Positions 11,128-22,615 of a DNA stretch of 64,000 nt are shown here, one piece after another. This DNA is from Microthyrium microscopicum. Lineage: Eukaryota > Ascomycota > Dothideomycetes > Microthyriales > Microthyriaceae. Both the position numbers and the translations under genes were made by a program. The notes under the pieces were generated by a model. The model ran no database searches. It was given only the letters and a program-made list of their open reading frames with translations, and was not told the origin of the DNA. Position 1 is the stretch's first letter, and each line of letters opens with the position of its first letter. The stretch covers positions 534,748-598,747 of the forward strand of contig MU004242.1 of the NCBI GenBank assembly GCA_010405405.1, given 5' to 3'.

Positions 11128-12235
11128 TCACGACCTCATAAATGCCCTTACATCCCAAACTAATACCCTTTCATCCCAAGCACAGCTCGCACACCAGCCT
11201 TCTGACCCAAACAAACACCAATCCACCCCCGTGGCAAACTCAGTATGCGCACCCATCCTACCGACCTCCCGTCCTCCTCCAAACGCCATTGGATCTACCG
11301 GCCGTCCATCCACCCCTCCCCGTGTCCCATCTTCCCATATGCGACACGTCATATCATAACTCGCGCTCAGCAATACATCCGGCAAATGCGGACTCCACGT
11401 AACCTTCCTCACCGCAAACTCATGGCCAGGTAGTATCGCAAGCGGTCGCCCAGGCATCCGATAGTCCCAGGTCCGTATTACTCGATCCACACCGGCAGTA
11501 GCAAGTACACCAGGCCGATATTTATTCCAGTCCATACATAACACTTCCGCAGGCGCAACGTTCGTCCCCGGCGGCATACCCATCCCGCCTGCCGCACTAT
11601 GATTCCCCCACTTGACCACCGCCCTGCCGCCCCCCGGTGCGCGCACATCAAAAACGTGTACCATACTATCACTCGTCACGCCCGCCAGTAAACTCGGTTC
11701 ATGCGGACTCCACTGCGCCGCATACGTACAGCTATGCGTCGGCAAACTTAATAAGGATTGGTTATTAGAGGGGTCGTAGATTTTGATACAGCCGTCCCAG
11801 GAACAGCTGAGGAAGGTGGATTTGGCAACGAGATTCCAGTGGACGGAAAAGACTTCGCGCGCGTGCTCGGTCCAGGCGGCGATGGGGAAGGCGTCGTGGG
11901 CGAGATCGTAGAGACGGACGGAGCCGTCGCCGCAGGAGGCGAGGAGGTGGTTTTCGTGGGTTTCGGACCAGGTTGTGTCGTAGAGTGCGTCTTTGGTATC
12001 GTACCTTTAAAGTCTATTGTTAGTAATTGACCTCTGCAAAACGCTGGTCGGCGCAGGTGGGAGGTAGATACCATTTCTCAGCTATAATTCCTTGCGGCGT
12101 AAGGCTAAGTATGAAGAGTCGGCCATTGCCTACGAGGCCAAAGTTGGCGGATGCGGCGGTCGCGAGCCGATTGTCGAAGAAGGGAGAGTATTTGACACTA
12201 TAGCCTTGGTAACCTTTTGTCCGGAACTCCAACAT
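11128..12235 (-). CDS. PEX7: Peroxin 7, PTS2 import receptor (WD40)
   Basis: Exons 12235-12072 and 12004-11128 encode 346 residues; the 67-bp intron 12005-12071 joins in phase 2 to give AEKW-YDTKDALYD. The protein is a WD40 beta-propeller that binds PTS2-bearing cargo in the cytosol and delivers it to peroxisomes. The start MLEFRTKGYQGYSVKYSPFFDN is the characteristic PEX7 N-terminus. An upstream in-frame ATG at 12283 would add 16 residues and is less likely. WD-type repeats are seen at LLASCGDGSVRLYDL, FLSCSWDGCIKIYD, LLAGVTSDSMVHVFD, LATAGVDRVIRTWD, LLSASYDMTCRIWED and CASCAWDERVLVWDV. Length is normal for the family. The gene lies upstream of nothing related. Confidence 0.92.
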
Positions 12236-12993
12236 GATGATATAAGAAAAGCCGCTAACGGTGGAGGGGTAGAGTATGCACAATTAGTAGAGCAGGATTG
12301 AAGAGGATTTCATGATGAATTTGGTGGTGATTGTAAGTTGACGCGACGTCAAAAAAAGAGGGTCCAAAGCCGAGGCATCCTTGTCAAGTGTTTAGTCCGT
12401 GGGAAACACATGGCCAACCTACCACATGGGAATCGAGATATCTGCATTGGTAAGTTGTTCCAAAACACATGAGTCGCCTCGGAGAACACCACGATTATAA
12501 TATACATAAGTATTTCATTTCCCACATCTTCAAAGCACCAGATATATTACACACGAGCACAAGGCTCCAGTCCCACAAGAAGCACCTCTAAAATCGGTGT
12601 CGTTCCTCTGCCCAAGCATTGAAAGAGTAATATAAACAAAGGTTTTTTGAAACAAGAAAGCCGTTAAAAGAACGGTTGTAAAGTTCGGGAACCACCATTA
12701 CAGTTGTAAACCCGCCAATCGCAAGCCAGTCATCGTCAGAAATCACGAGTAATCACAACACATATAAAGAACAAGAGTTCTTGATACACAGCATAACAAT
12801 CACTCATCAATGACAATGCTTACCTGGAGATAATCCTGCACTTCCTTCCCAAAAGAATTGCCTTGCAAGTGCAAGCAGTGGTTGTTGTAAATCGTGCTGG
12901 CTCTGCCAGGGTTCTGTCGATATCCGTTCAAAACGCCAAAAAGTCGTAAGTTGAGCCCATCAAGGAGTCATGGCATCACAAGTTCCACATTGG
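12236..12993. other. Intergenic, no gene seen
   Basis: Contains the PEX7 5' region and the 3' flank of the SH3-domain gene. No open frame with protein-like composition was found. Confidence 0.55.
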
Positions 12994-14947
12994 CTACGAG
13001 CTTCCTGGAACAGGCTTGCGTGTAGGAACTGCGCCAACTGGAGCCGGAATCTTGGATGGTGGTGGACCCACGAGGTTGCTGGTTGACTGTGATCGTGGGC
13101 GCGACTGTTGTTGTCTTAGACGACTGGCGCCATTGGGGCCCATTGGACCGGGAGACTGCGAACGCATGTTTGCGTTATAGTTGGAGTATGGGGCGTTGCT
13201 GTTAGCACGCGGTCTAGCTCCTTGTCCGGTTGGTGTGAGTGGGCGTGGTGCCTGGGCGAATGGACCTGGAGACATGCGACCTGGGTTTGGAGAGTTTCGG
13301 CCACCGTTGGCAAATGGAGCTGGAGAGTTGCGACCATTGGGATAAGGCGATGGCGAAGCGCGACCACTAGCGGCACCACCAGGGCTATGAGGACGTGGAG
13401 GTTGAGCGAATGGTGGAGGGCCTCCAGGACCGCGCATGCCTGGTGGAGGAGCACGAGGAGATCCGCGACCAGGAGAAGCAGGGCGAGGCTTAATTGGATG
13501 TTTCGAGAGACATGTGCGTGGAACGACACCTTGCTTAGACTGATCCATTTGCATACAGAGAGCCTAGAAACGTTAGTGATTACGATAGACAGCTTTTACG
13601 ATAAATACTAACCCATCCATCATCATATTCATGGAGAACGCGTACGATTTGGCCAGCTTTGACTTCGAGTTCATCTTCCATGGATGGGATAAAGTCGATT
13701 TGAACACGATGAACATTTCCAGCAACTGCACCGGCGGGAGTGGCTACGGAACCTTGAGGCTTGTGAGAAGCGGCGGCAGCGGTGGCGGCCGCGATAGCAG
13801 CAGCGCCAATGGCAGCACCAGCTCCGACTTCAGCCTTGGAAAGAATTGGGCTTGAAGGCTTTGTACCAGTTGGAGTTGTTGGGCCAGATTCGGGGAGAGG
13901 GAAATCAGCGGCTTGGACAGCAGGACTTAGGCGACCAGAAGCATCAGCAGGGCCGGTTGACAGAGCGGATTCCTTGGGAGGCGACGAAGCAAGCTTCTCA
14001 GCATGATTACCAAATGGATTGTTAGGGTCGTTGGCAAGACTGCCACTGCTCTTATTTGGGGCAACCGCGCCAGCAGCTAGGATTGCGGCGTTAGCATTTG
14101 GTGGCAAGCTTGGAGCGTCACGAGCGGTGACAGGATTGCCAGCTTCTCCGGGTAGACTTGGTTCGAACTGAGAAACAGCACGCAGACTCAGTTGAGGTGC
14201 CTCTTCATAAGAGAAACGACGACTGTCTGCGGAACCAGCTCCAGAAGTTGGTGGAACAGGCATGGGTTTTTCGGATAGTGGGACAGAAGCACCGGCGGCT
14301 GCAGCTCCAAAGCCTCTTGCGTTGTTGTCATAAGAGGGTGGTGCATGGTTTGGTAGAGCATCTGGATTACGACCCATGGAAAGGAAATCCTTCTCATCAT
14401 CGATGCGATGGTGTTCTTCCTGCTTGTTCTTGCGCTTCTTCAAGAAAAAGAAGATGGCAGCGAAGATGAGACCAAAGAGAATGATAAGACCGAATGCCAG
14501 ACCAGCTTTCGCTCCACCTGACATGCCAGTAGCGGCTGGAACAGCGGAAGCAGATGGAGAACTGGAGGCAGCAGAGAGAGCCGAAGTGGGTGAAGCAGGA
14601 GCCGAGCTTAACGAAGCTGGAGAAGTCACCGATGAAGCCGCGGAAGATTTGGTGGCACTGCTTGCAGTGATCGGTCCGTCTCCAACATTACTAGCTTTGG
14701 TAGACGGACTCGAGGTCTCGCTGGCCTGGGTAGTTGGATCTATATTTGTGGCACCTCTAGTACCAGTGGATAGAGCGTTCGTTTGTGTTATATAGACCGC
14801 ATCTCCGCTGAAAGTCTTGGGAGCCGTTGAATAGACGACAGAAATGAGGGTGACTACAGCACGCGCCTCAACATGTCCAGGGTCAGCATTGCGCCGAAAG
14901 ATGTTCTCGACAAATCGACGGAGATTCATGATGCCAGGAGTAGCCAA
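12994..14947 (-). CDS. Single-pass membrane protein with cytoplasmic SH3 domain (Fus1-like)
   Basis: Exons 14947-13613 and 13563-12994 (49-bp intron 13564-13612, phase 0) give 634 residues. An N-terminal ectodomain rich in Ser/Thr/Ala (residues about 60-165) precedes one transmembrane helix (GGAKAGLAFGLIILFGLIFAAIFFFL, about 165-190) and a basic stop-transfer KKRKNK. The cytoplasmic part is low-complexity. A C-terminal SH3 domain spans the splice junction: VQIDFIPSMEDELEVKAG, HEYDDGW, then a Cys-containing segment and GVVPRTCL. A Pro/Gly/Ser/Arg-rich tail of about 150 residues follows. The layout resembles yeast Fus1 and related fungal cell-fusion or polarity sensors; identity with Fus1 is inference. 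The leader upstream is long and CT-rich. Confidence 0.82.
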
Positions 14948-17603
14948 GGTTGATTGAGTGAGTGTGCGCAGCGCGAGAAGGTGTATGGTGATTGAAAAGG
15001 GAAATTTGTTGGATTATCTAGACGCGCGACGCGTGAAAGAAGATTGAAGTGCTGTTGGAGCAGGTATTGGAATGTGCCGGACTGGTTTTGGTGTCGGAAT
15101 GTAGTGTTGTTAATGAGGAATAACGAAAGGATAGACTACGACAACCGGGCCGCGAGGGATTGGAGAAAAGAAAGTGGTTGAAAAGAAAAAACAGATTAAC
15201 GAGAGACTGTTGTGAAGAAGTTGAAGGAGAGAGTTGAGACGGGCTCAATAACAATTCATGGTTGGGTTGTTGTGTTGTTGTGGGGTGGAGGGCGAAAGAG
15301 AAGGGCAAGAGCGGAGGACGAAGAAGAGGAAGCGACGATAGAAACCCGCGAACTGCAGCTGCCAGAATGCTCAGGAGCCTCAGGTGCTTACGGGCAAGAA
15401 AGGCAAGAACAGACAAGGAAGAGGGAAGCAGCCAGCGACTCCACACACATGGAATCCAAGACTCTTTGGAAGGAGCAGCCTGTGCTGACCTTGTCATCTT
15501 GGAGAGGAAGGCAGGCACGGTCGTGATTTCCCAAGCACCCATGCCCAAAAAGGAAGCCATCTCTCTTGTCGTCCGCAATGGCTTAACTTAAAGAGGATAA
15601 GTGCCAGGTACCTAGCGAATCAGAATAGACAGGGTAAATTAGAAGAGATTGGGCGACTTGGTCTCGGCTGCAATGCTTGCTGGTGGAGGCGCCTTTTGCT
15701 TGGAATTTCCAGAAAGTGGAGAGTGCTTCTCCGTTTCTCGAATGACTCTCTGAGCTCTCCAGGCAAAACTTGGTTAATTTTTCATTTAGACCTTCAACGG
15801 TACATCGTGTCTTTGCGTCTTTTGACAGCCGTAGCCACCGTGAACCATTTTTACCCCGCTTCCACCTTCTAGAAGATAATGCGGTCAATATACCTTGGCC
15901 ATTGCTAATTCATGATGAATCAATTGTATGATCTGATGGTTCCAAACAATGTTTGAACTAATGTTGTCGTGCGTGTTTCTATCTGACCATCGAGCATGAC
16001 CCCTGAGAGAAACATATGTTTTGAAACACTGGGCGACAACCGCCCACATGGGCTTTCCCGCTGCAAAGTGTCGATCAGAGGCGCAGACAATGACCTCGTG
16101 TTCACTGTTTCCTAAATAACCTCTTCTTCCAATCATATTATCTCGGTTCTTTGCAAGGCGTCTTGACATTGGTCCATTTCACCATCAAAACCACCAGACT
16201 GTCACTTCTCTTGTCGCCCAACTCCAAAGATCATCAAGATCATCAACATAAAATCTACGCTCCAACCAATCTCTATACGCTATTGATGGAGAACGTATTC
16301 CATGAGATCAATCATATCTATATCCCATCAAACCATTCGCAAAAATAGGTACATGTCTGGCACAAAATCATTTTTCTCATCACTCGCCATTTGCGCCACT
16401 CTACTAGCTGGTCATCGTCATTTCCCGAAATATCCCTCCTTTCATATAACTTACCCTCCTCCTCAATTCGGTGTTCGCTTGTCTCAAGTAGACACCAATG
16501 CTTAAGCCCGCAACTGTCTGTCACTGTACCTTATTTTACGGTACTTATATGACTTATTTAATGCTTTTTGGACAAGTTCTCTTGTTGTGTTTTCGTGGCA
16601 GAAGACCTTGAATCCGTCGTCAGGGGTTTGCGGTACCTGGACGGGTACCTGCAGCAACTTCATGCAGTTATTATTAGCGACCTTGAATCGCTTTGCGGAT
16701 TGTTTTCTTCAAAAGCATATGGTTGAAACTTTAACTGTACGACCTTATGCTACTATCGATTGACAAGTTCCATTCCGAGTCGAAATGTATCAACATTAAC
16801 TCACAAGTGCTACTTCTCCTTCTCCAAGCAAACACCTCCAGTGTACTCTAGTACCTGCAGTGCCTGCCCTCAATTGATAAACAATTTCGAAAGGTAAAGA
16901 CTTCGATATCTCTGGACATGGTCTCGTGATTTCCAAATTTCTACAATAAGCCAGACATGTCCAGACCTGCTACGCGAGATTATCTTTAAGTTTACTTCAG
17001 AGTATCAGCTTCATATATATTTGTTCCAATCTAGACACCCACAAACTTTCATACCTATCCTACCTTTCTCGATCAACAACCCGTGTGCTCATGGCAGTCT
17101 AATCTTCTGATGCTTTTCGATTTCTCGGCTCCAGCAGCTTCGTCCAATTCTCCAAATAGAATACCCATGGACCTCATGACTAGTCTTCTCTCGGGGCTTT
17201 TCAAGCATTAGCATTCCTTGGTACGGCGGGCAGGACGATCTTCCAAGATTCCAGAACATCTAAGCGGCTCCACACTTTCTCCAACTTCATTTCTTGTTAC
17301 ACTAAGAGTCTGTGCAAAACTTCTTGAACATGCCAAATTCTTGGAATAGTTGGTCACACTCTCGCCCAGCTACGAGTTTATTTTCACGAGCAATACATCA
17401 TCAAGATGCAAGTACTGGGTATGTTGTTTTTGAACTCAAGCATGGATAAGGGAGATGGGAGATGTCATAACAACATGCTACTACGAAAGTGTAGGACAGA
17501 CATATTGATATATTCTGCAAGACATGAACATGCAATCGACTCCAAACAAACCCGCCCAAGATATCAATCCATATGCAGCCCATCATTAGCATTACAGTCC
17601 CTT
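14948..17603. other. 2.6-kb intergenic region
   Basis: This is upstream of the SH3 gene on the minus strand. The proximal 600 bases (about 15,000-15,600) are purine-rich on the plus strand, hence CT-rich in the gene sense, as in many fungal promoters and 5' leaders. Frames of about 100-186 codons there have biased, non-protein-like composition. Nothing is recognised in 15,600-17,600. Confidence 0.5.
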
Positions 17604-18707
17604 CTATAGCGAGAAGAACGGAATCCTCTTCGCCAAAAAATACGTCCAATAAATCGGCTTATTCGCCGCCGACGGCCGTCCGGCCAAATCACCCGCAATA
17701 GCACCAAGCACCCAATCACTATAAAACGCTGCCAACATGCCCGCCCAAATCACCAGTATCGTCACCGCAACTGTCGTATGCATCACACCTTCCGCAACTT
17801 TTGCCTTATCTACCTTCATCCCGCTCGCGTTTGGCTTTGGACGTTCTAAAAGCTTCCATAGCACTACGCCGAGCACGTAGAGCACAGTTGGTCCAACGCC
17901 GATACCGATGAATATGTTGGTGACTTCGCGAACTTGCGGCTTGTGTGCGTAGGAGGCGGATATTATAGGGAAGAGACCGACGAGGCCGACGATTGTGCCG
18001 AGGAAGTAGAGGAAGAGCCACCATAGGAGGGAGAGTTTTAGACCTGGGCCGGCGGTCTGCCAGGAGGTGTAGTCTGGTTCGGATGGTTTGTTGAGGATTG
18101 GGCTGTTTAGGAGTGGTGTTACAATGGGACTTGCGAAGCCGGGTTTTGGCTCGTTGAGGGTGGTGCCTAGGGAAACGTAGCTGGTGTCGCCAAAGGCTGT
18201 GTTGGGGATTTGTTGGTAGGCGCTGTTTGATGCGCCGGTGATGAGTGCGGTTGCTTTCTTGACACGCTGTGTCTGTATATCCTTTGGGATCGTCCAGGAT
18301 CTTTGGAATGATATGGCGCTCAGTGAGACGGCGAGGGTGGTTTTCCAGACTGCTAGGAGGACGAATTGCCAGGCGCTACGACAGCGGTAGATGGAGAGCA
18401 GGGCGAAGGGGATGGTTAGGAAAAGACTCAGTGCGTCAAGACATAGATCCAGTGATTTTCGTTCGAGAGATCGCCATGGCATGAAGGGTCGTCGGCCACC
18501 GATTAGGAGTGCGCATGTCCAGTATGTCAGAACGTGGCCTGCGAAGCCTATGCCGCCATACGGGAGACTGTAGCAGGAGAGTTCGTCGACGAGGGTCCCG
18601 TTGCCGCGGTGGGGGAGAAACACTTCCATTGTTTTGTTTACGACACTGCTCATGGGGTGTGGCGAGGCCATCGCTATTGACGGGAGGATAAAGTATATGA
18701 GAGTCAT
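17604..18707 (-). CDS. Multi-pass membrane protein, fungal-specific, unknown function
   Basis: A single intact 367-residue frame. Hydrophobic segments lie near residues 2-14, 50-70, 90-110, 115-135, 220-245, 265-290, 315-335 and the C-terminus, so about seven or eight membrane spans. A hydrophilic loop rich in Ser/Asn/Pro sits between (about 145-215). An N-glycosylation-type NGT follows the first segment. The tail (YWTYFLAKRIPFFSL) is well ordered, suggesting a complete protein. I do not recognise a transporter or enzyme signature. The intact 1.1-kb frame with membrane-protein composition supports a real gene; the function is open. Confidence 0.7.
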   Translation of the reverse strand: MTLIYFILPSIAMASPHPMSSVVNKTMEVFLPHRGNGTLVDELSCYSLPYGGIGFAGHVLTYWTCALLIGGRRPFMPWRSLERKSLDLCLDALSLFLTIPFALLSIYRCRSAWQFVLLAVWKTTLAVSLSAISFQRSWTIPKDIQTQRVKKATALITGASNSAYQQIPNTAFGDTSYVSLGTTLNEPKPGFASPIVTPLLNSPILNKPSEPDYTSWQTAGPGLKLSLLWWLFLYFLGTIVGLVGLFPIISASYAHKPQVREVTNIFIGIGVGPTVLYVLGVVLWKLLERPKPNASGMKVDKAKVAEGVMHTTVAVTILVIWAGMLAAFYSDWVLGAIAGDLAGRPSAANKPIYWTYFLAKRIPFFSL

Positions 18708-19692
18708 GTTGAAGTTATCGTGATCGAGTGATTATTATTGCTGAAAAGAAGGTATAGCCCCCAACTGTTTTACGTTTGCGACTATCCTGTGGTGAGGAGT
18801 ATGGAGGGCGTGATGATGATATGTCCAAAAAACTAAAAGAATGACTAGAGCGATGGCCGCCAACCGATGTGATCACCAGGTTTCCAAGAAGTTTTGTCTA
18901 ACTCATGAAAGAACGAACAGTCAGGGTCGAGGGGCATTTAATGTAGCGCGTTTTTCGAATCTGTCCAGACTCCACGATGCACAGCCAACGATTGCACAGC
19001 CATGTCGAAAAGGAATATAAAACGCGACCAACACCTATTTGTACGATGTGGCTCAAGTAATTTAAGCAAGTCTAGACTCCAAAAGGGTCACTCAAAGAAT
19101 AAGTTACCGAGCCAGCAATGTAGAGAACGCCAGAAGGAATAATTGAAAATGGGCGTCAAATGGAAGAAGCAGATTGGTCTATTGATGATTTTCAGCCGCA
19201 CTCTGTGCACCAAATCTCCTGAATCTGGCTCCGGATTCAACTCCGCAGCAAGCCACGATTTTTAGCGGTATTCATCAGGCTGAAGGTTTGAATAGTCTTC
19301 CGTTGTAGTGTTGAAGGGTAAGCATTGCGATCTCGTTCGATTCTACCAAGTTCTACTTACTTAGGAGGGAGGTAGCTATCACTACTGATAACACATCAGA
19401 GCTAGTGCTTCAGTCGGATTCAACATCTGACTCTTCTGAAATGCGTGCGAATTTCTTCAAATTCTATGAAAGAACACATACAAATTGTCTTGCAATCAGG
19501 AAGTATGATAAACTCTTCACTACCCTACCTAGCACAATGGTGGCTACTATTCAAATGTAGACGAAATCAACTAATACAATGCAACATGATGTTGTTACCA
19601 TCTTGAACAGGTATACTTGAGGATGAAAGACCAGGCTTATTGTCACGCAGCTTGCAAAACAGGAAGTTGAATTGCCATATATTGTACTATAT
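18708..19692. other. Intergenic, contains dispersed repeat copy B
   Basis: Apart from the repeat at 19152-19291, no gene is seen. A 38-codon frame starts at ATG 19149 and reads through the repeat until a frameshift stop. Confidence 0.55.
19152..19291 (+). repeat. Dispersed inverted repeat, copy B (frameshifted)
   Basis: Matches copy A at 10533-10672 in opposite orientation, 8.5 kb away. Translation from ATG 19149 gives MGVKWKKQIGLLMIFSRTLC and continues to SGFNSAASHDF. An extra T relative to copy A then shifts the frame into TAG. Confidence 0.75.
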
Positions 19693-20690
19693 TCAACCCC
19701 CAGCCGCATTAAACATACCAGTCACAATGCCCAACATTGTGAGCTCATGGGCCATCGTCTTGTTGTACTCTTCATCTTTGACCGGATCACCAGTTGCGCT
19801 GATAAAAGAGCGGGGATTTGGAGCCAAGGCTGGACCAGGAGATTTTTCCTTATACAAGGGCGGGCCAGGAATAGGATAAGTGGTCTTGTTTTTGAAGATA
19901 TCAAAGACCAGGCCTGGTGTATCCGGAGCATATGCTCCCGGGAAGGTGACGCCTTTGGGACTCTGTGTGCCTGTACCAGTGACGTTCAGATTAAAGCAGT
20001 GAATATAGAACTGGGGCGCTATTGCACCTCCAGGTATATACCACCAGTTGCTATTACTCGTAGCAAAGTGTAGTGCAAGTAGTTCGTGGCGAAGAACATA
20101 GAGGCCTGGTTTGATATCAGAGGGTATGGTCGTTGTCCAAAGTCCTTTGTTGTCAATCAGTCTATCTGTTGCCCACACTTTGCCGTCTTTGCTTAATCCT
20201 TCTTCCGCAGTCTTGAAGAATTCTAATTTGTTGAGGTTGGTTTTTGCGAGATCTCCTTCGTACGGAGCCATGTAGGTTGTCATAGGTCCTTTGTGGCTAG
20301 GAACCCACGGAGACCAGTTATAAGTAATGTTGCTGCCGGCTCTTGCAGTCGCGATTAATGCTGGTGCTTGTGCCCATGAGTTGCAAGCTAGGTCTGGTGA
20401 TGTTGCGTTCATGACTGCTACCGTTCCTCCTGCTGAGAACGCTATGCGTTTGTATCCCTTGAAATAATCTTGTTGTCTGTGTACTGATGAGAATAGGAGC
20501 TTCATAGCAGATGTGACTTTTCGAAAGCTTACGGATAGTATCCAGGATATCTGCAGTCATTGTTAGTTTCCAGATCAATTTGCATGAGAATTACTTACAG
20601 AGTACCATCAACATCGATCTGGTATACAAATCCATGCCCCATCACTGACACTGCGAATCCCAACAGCGCACCAGCCTGAGAACATTTCAT
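19693..20690 (-). CDS. Lytic polysaccharide monooxygenase, family AA9
   Basis: Three exons (20690-20599, 20550-20533, 20476-19693; introns 48 and 56 bp) encode 297 residues. The middle exon is only 18 bp and encodes the YPGYYP part of the joined peptide. AA9 enzymes are secreted copper monooxygenases that cleave cellulose or hemicellulose oxidatively. The signal peptide (residues 1-18) ends directly before HGFVYQIDVDG, giving the N-terminal His of the copper brace. The second His is in PSHKGPMTTYMAPYEGD (about residue 99). The region LYVLRHELLALH ... QFYIHCFNLNVTG carries the conserved His/Gln and axial Tyr. No CBM1 follows; the tail of about 75 residues is Pro-rich. A possible relic of a second copy lies at about 21.1 kb on the other strand. 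Confidence 0.9.
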
Positions 20691-21570
20691 CTTGACGAAG
20701 GAAGTACGTGATCAACTTTTGCGTGTTCCTATTGTCAAGTCGCTTCACTCGACTTCTATTGTAGCAGGTGCATGTCGAGAGGTGCAGATATTTGGACTTG
20801 AATTAGAGTTAGAAATGGATGCACGCGACGAAAGCACTAAATGAACCTGTCTATCTTATTTATCTGGGGCAAAGAATAAAGCCATATTCACGTCGTACTC
20901 CTAACGCTTTCTAGCGCTGTAGAAAGACAGTACTGGTTGCGACGACTCAATGTGGCCGTCTGTGTAGATGAAAATACGGGGTAAATTAATATAAGAAAGC
21001 TTGGACTAAGCAGATACTTGCCATCCACGACAGTCGTACATTTTCAGTCAATGGGGAGCTATTCCAGTAATATCAGAAATAATATCAGAACACGTTAAGA
21101 CCTAATATAAAGCCATTGGCGAAGTGTTGCGTGCTAGAACCTAGATTGTATGCGCTGAGACAGGAGTTGTTAGTGTTACTACAACTTCACATGCCCGTCA
21201 TTTTCAGACCGCCTGGTATATGTATGGTGCTCGGCACTTCCGGTCATCAAAATCAGTCATCTTCAGCTTACCGATCTTACAGCAATACTCTTTTGAGATG
21301 GTATTGCTGCAATTAGAGCACTTGTTTATATGGGTCCGAATAGCTATCAGTTGGACACTTGATTATTGCAACTCGAGTAGCCAAGGTCTGAAGACCCAGG
21401 ACAGAGGTAGTAGGATGGATAATTGTTGCATTATAGGTTATAGATTATGGCACGAAGTTGCTCTAGGGAGACAATAGGTAACGTCGCTCACGCTCTTCAC
21501 AGCCTTAGGAGAATCGTCTGAATTAGACATCGCTAGCAATTTGATCGCTCAAAGTGACATGGTGTCATCA
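20691..21570. other. Intergenic with a possible AA9 relic
   Basis: Between the LPMO and the secreted-protein gene. Only the fragment near 21,140-21,310 attracts attention. Confidence 0.4.
21140..21310 (+). pseudogene. Possible AA9 LPMO relic
   Basis: The plus-strand frame reads EPRLYALRQELLVLLQLHMP and then SAYRSYSNTL. The first piece resembles the AA9 core [PG]xLYVLRHELLALH. The second weakly resembles the downstream PGAYxxDTP. The copper-binding His of the motif would be Gln. The fragment is too short and broken to be sure. Confidence 0.25.
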
Positions 21571-22615
21571 TTACGCGAAAACCCGGAGCACATCTACCTT
21601 GCAGCAGGTAGGATTTTGAGGAGGATATTTTCCATAGACCCTGTTTCCATTAGTTGAAAGCCACCGTAGTAATGTTCGAGGTAGTGATTGAGGAAGGACG
21701 AGTGGACACCCTATGAGATTGTACCCGCCTGGATCTGTTCGGAATCGAGAAAAGGGAAAGACTCACCAAGATAGAACTGTGTATCTATAGCCTGTGTAGT
21801 ATACTTTACAGCTGTACCATCTGTATAGAGCAAATGGCCCCGCGGCTACTGCAGGATCCTACTTTTGTTAGTAAAAAACTCCCCGACAAAACGCGGCGTG
21901 CTTCATGCAGAATATACAGCAAGTAGGTTGATGACACCAAATTTGCGGAGAACCGGTGTGAGATGAGCCAGTGCAACCTCGACACCAAGCAAGGGGGCAA
22001 AGATGACAGGCAACTTACAACAGTATCATCGATGTAGTCCTGGATGTTCAGCAATTCTCGCGCGTCGAAAGCCACAGGTGTTTGACTGTAGCCTGGCTGG
22101 AACAACGGCAGCGCGACGTTTGAGGCTGTATAAGGGTATAAGCTCATTGCTTCACTCTCATTGAATCCCGATCCTCGTAGAGTAAAGGTCAGTAGACCCG
22201 TCTCTCCAATGTCAGGATTGGGCACGGTAATGCTTTCAGAAGTATTGAATTGGAAGGTCGAAAATCCTGTGGTCGTCCCGTTCAATGGTAGCTTGCTGCC
22301 TACACAGAGGCCTTCGATTGCAGCGCCTTCATGGCAAGCGTTCTAACATGTCAGTCATGATCATAAATGATAATTTCTGATCATTGAATTGAATGGAAAT
22401 GTTACGCAGCTGCTCAAATGACACGTGTGCCATCTCAGCAGTCTCAAAACCTTGGGCGTAAGTATTGTTTGACGGTAGATACTTACAAGCGTAGAGCCGT
22501 TCACCTGCAAATCCTCCGAAAGCAGCACCAGGTAGAAAGGATCGGACTGCGTGGTGTACTGCGCAGTGACAGAGGCAGTGAGGGCACAGATGCCGAGGAG
22601 AATCGTTGACAACAT
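21571..22615 (-). CDS. Small secreted protein (uncharacterised fungal family, DUF7907-like)
   Basis: Four exons (22615-22487, 22342-22019, 21858-21767, 21640-21571) join in phase to 204 residues. The introns are 144, 160 and 126 bp. The signal peptide MLSTILLGICALTASVTA is followed by QYTTQSDPFYLVLLSED. Conserved-looking blocks are NACHEGAAIEGLC, LYPYTASNVALPLF, AFDARELLNIQDYIDDTV, ALYRWYSCKVYYTGYRYTVLSW and the C-terminal NPTCCKVDVLRVF. I recognise this order from a widespread family of secreted ascomycete proteins of unknown role; the DUF number is from memory. Branch site TACTAAC is visible in intron 2. Cysteines suggest disulphides. Function unknown. Confidence 0.82.

Noticed and set aside
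12236-12283. Upstream ATG extending PEX7 by 16 residues
   Set aside because: PEX7 proteins begin MLEFRT-like; the extension MCILYPSTVSGFSYII has no counterpart.
15018-15578. 186-codon minus-strand frame upstream of the SH3 gene
   Set aside because: Composition follows the CT-rich leader (Ser/Leu/Pro runs), overlapping frames are open equally, and no homology is recognised.
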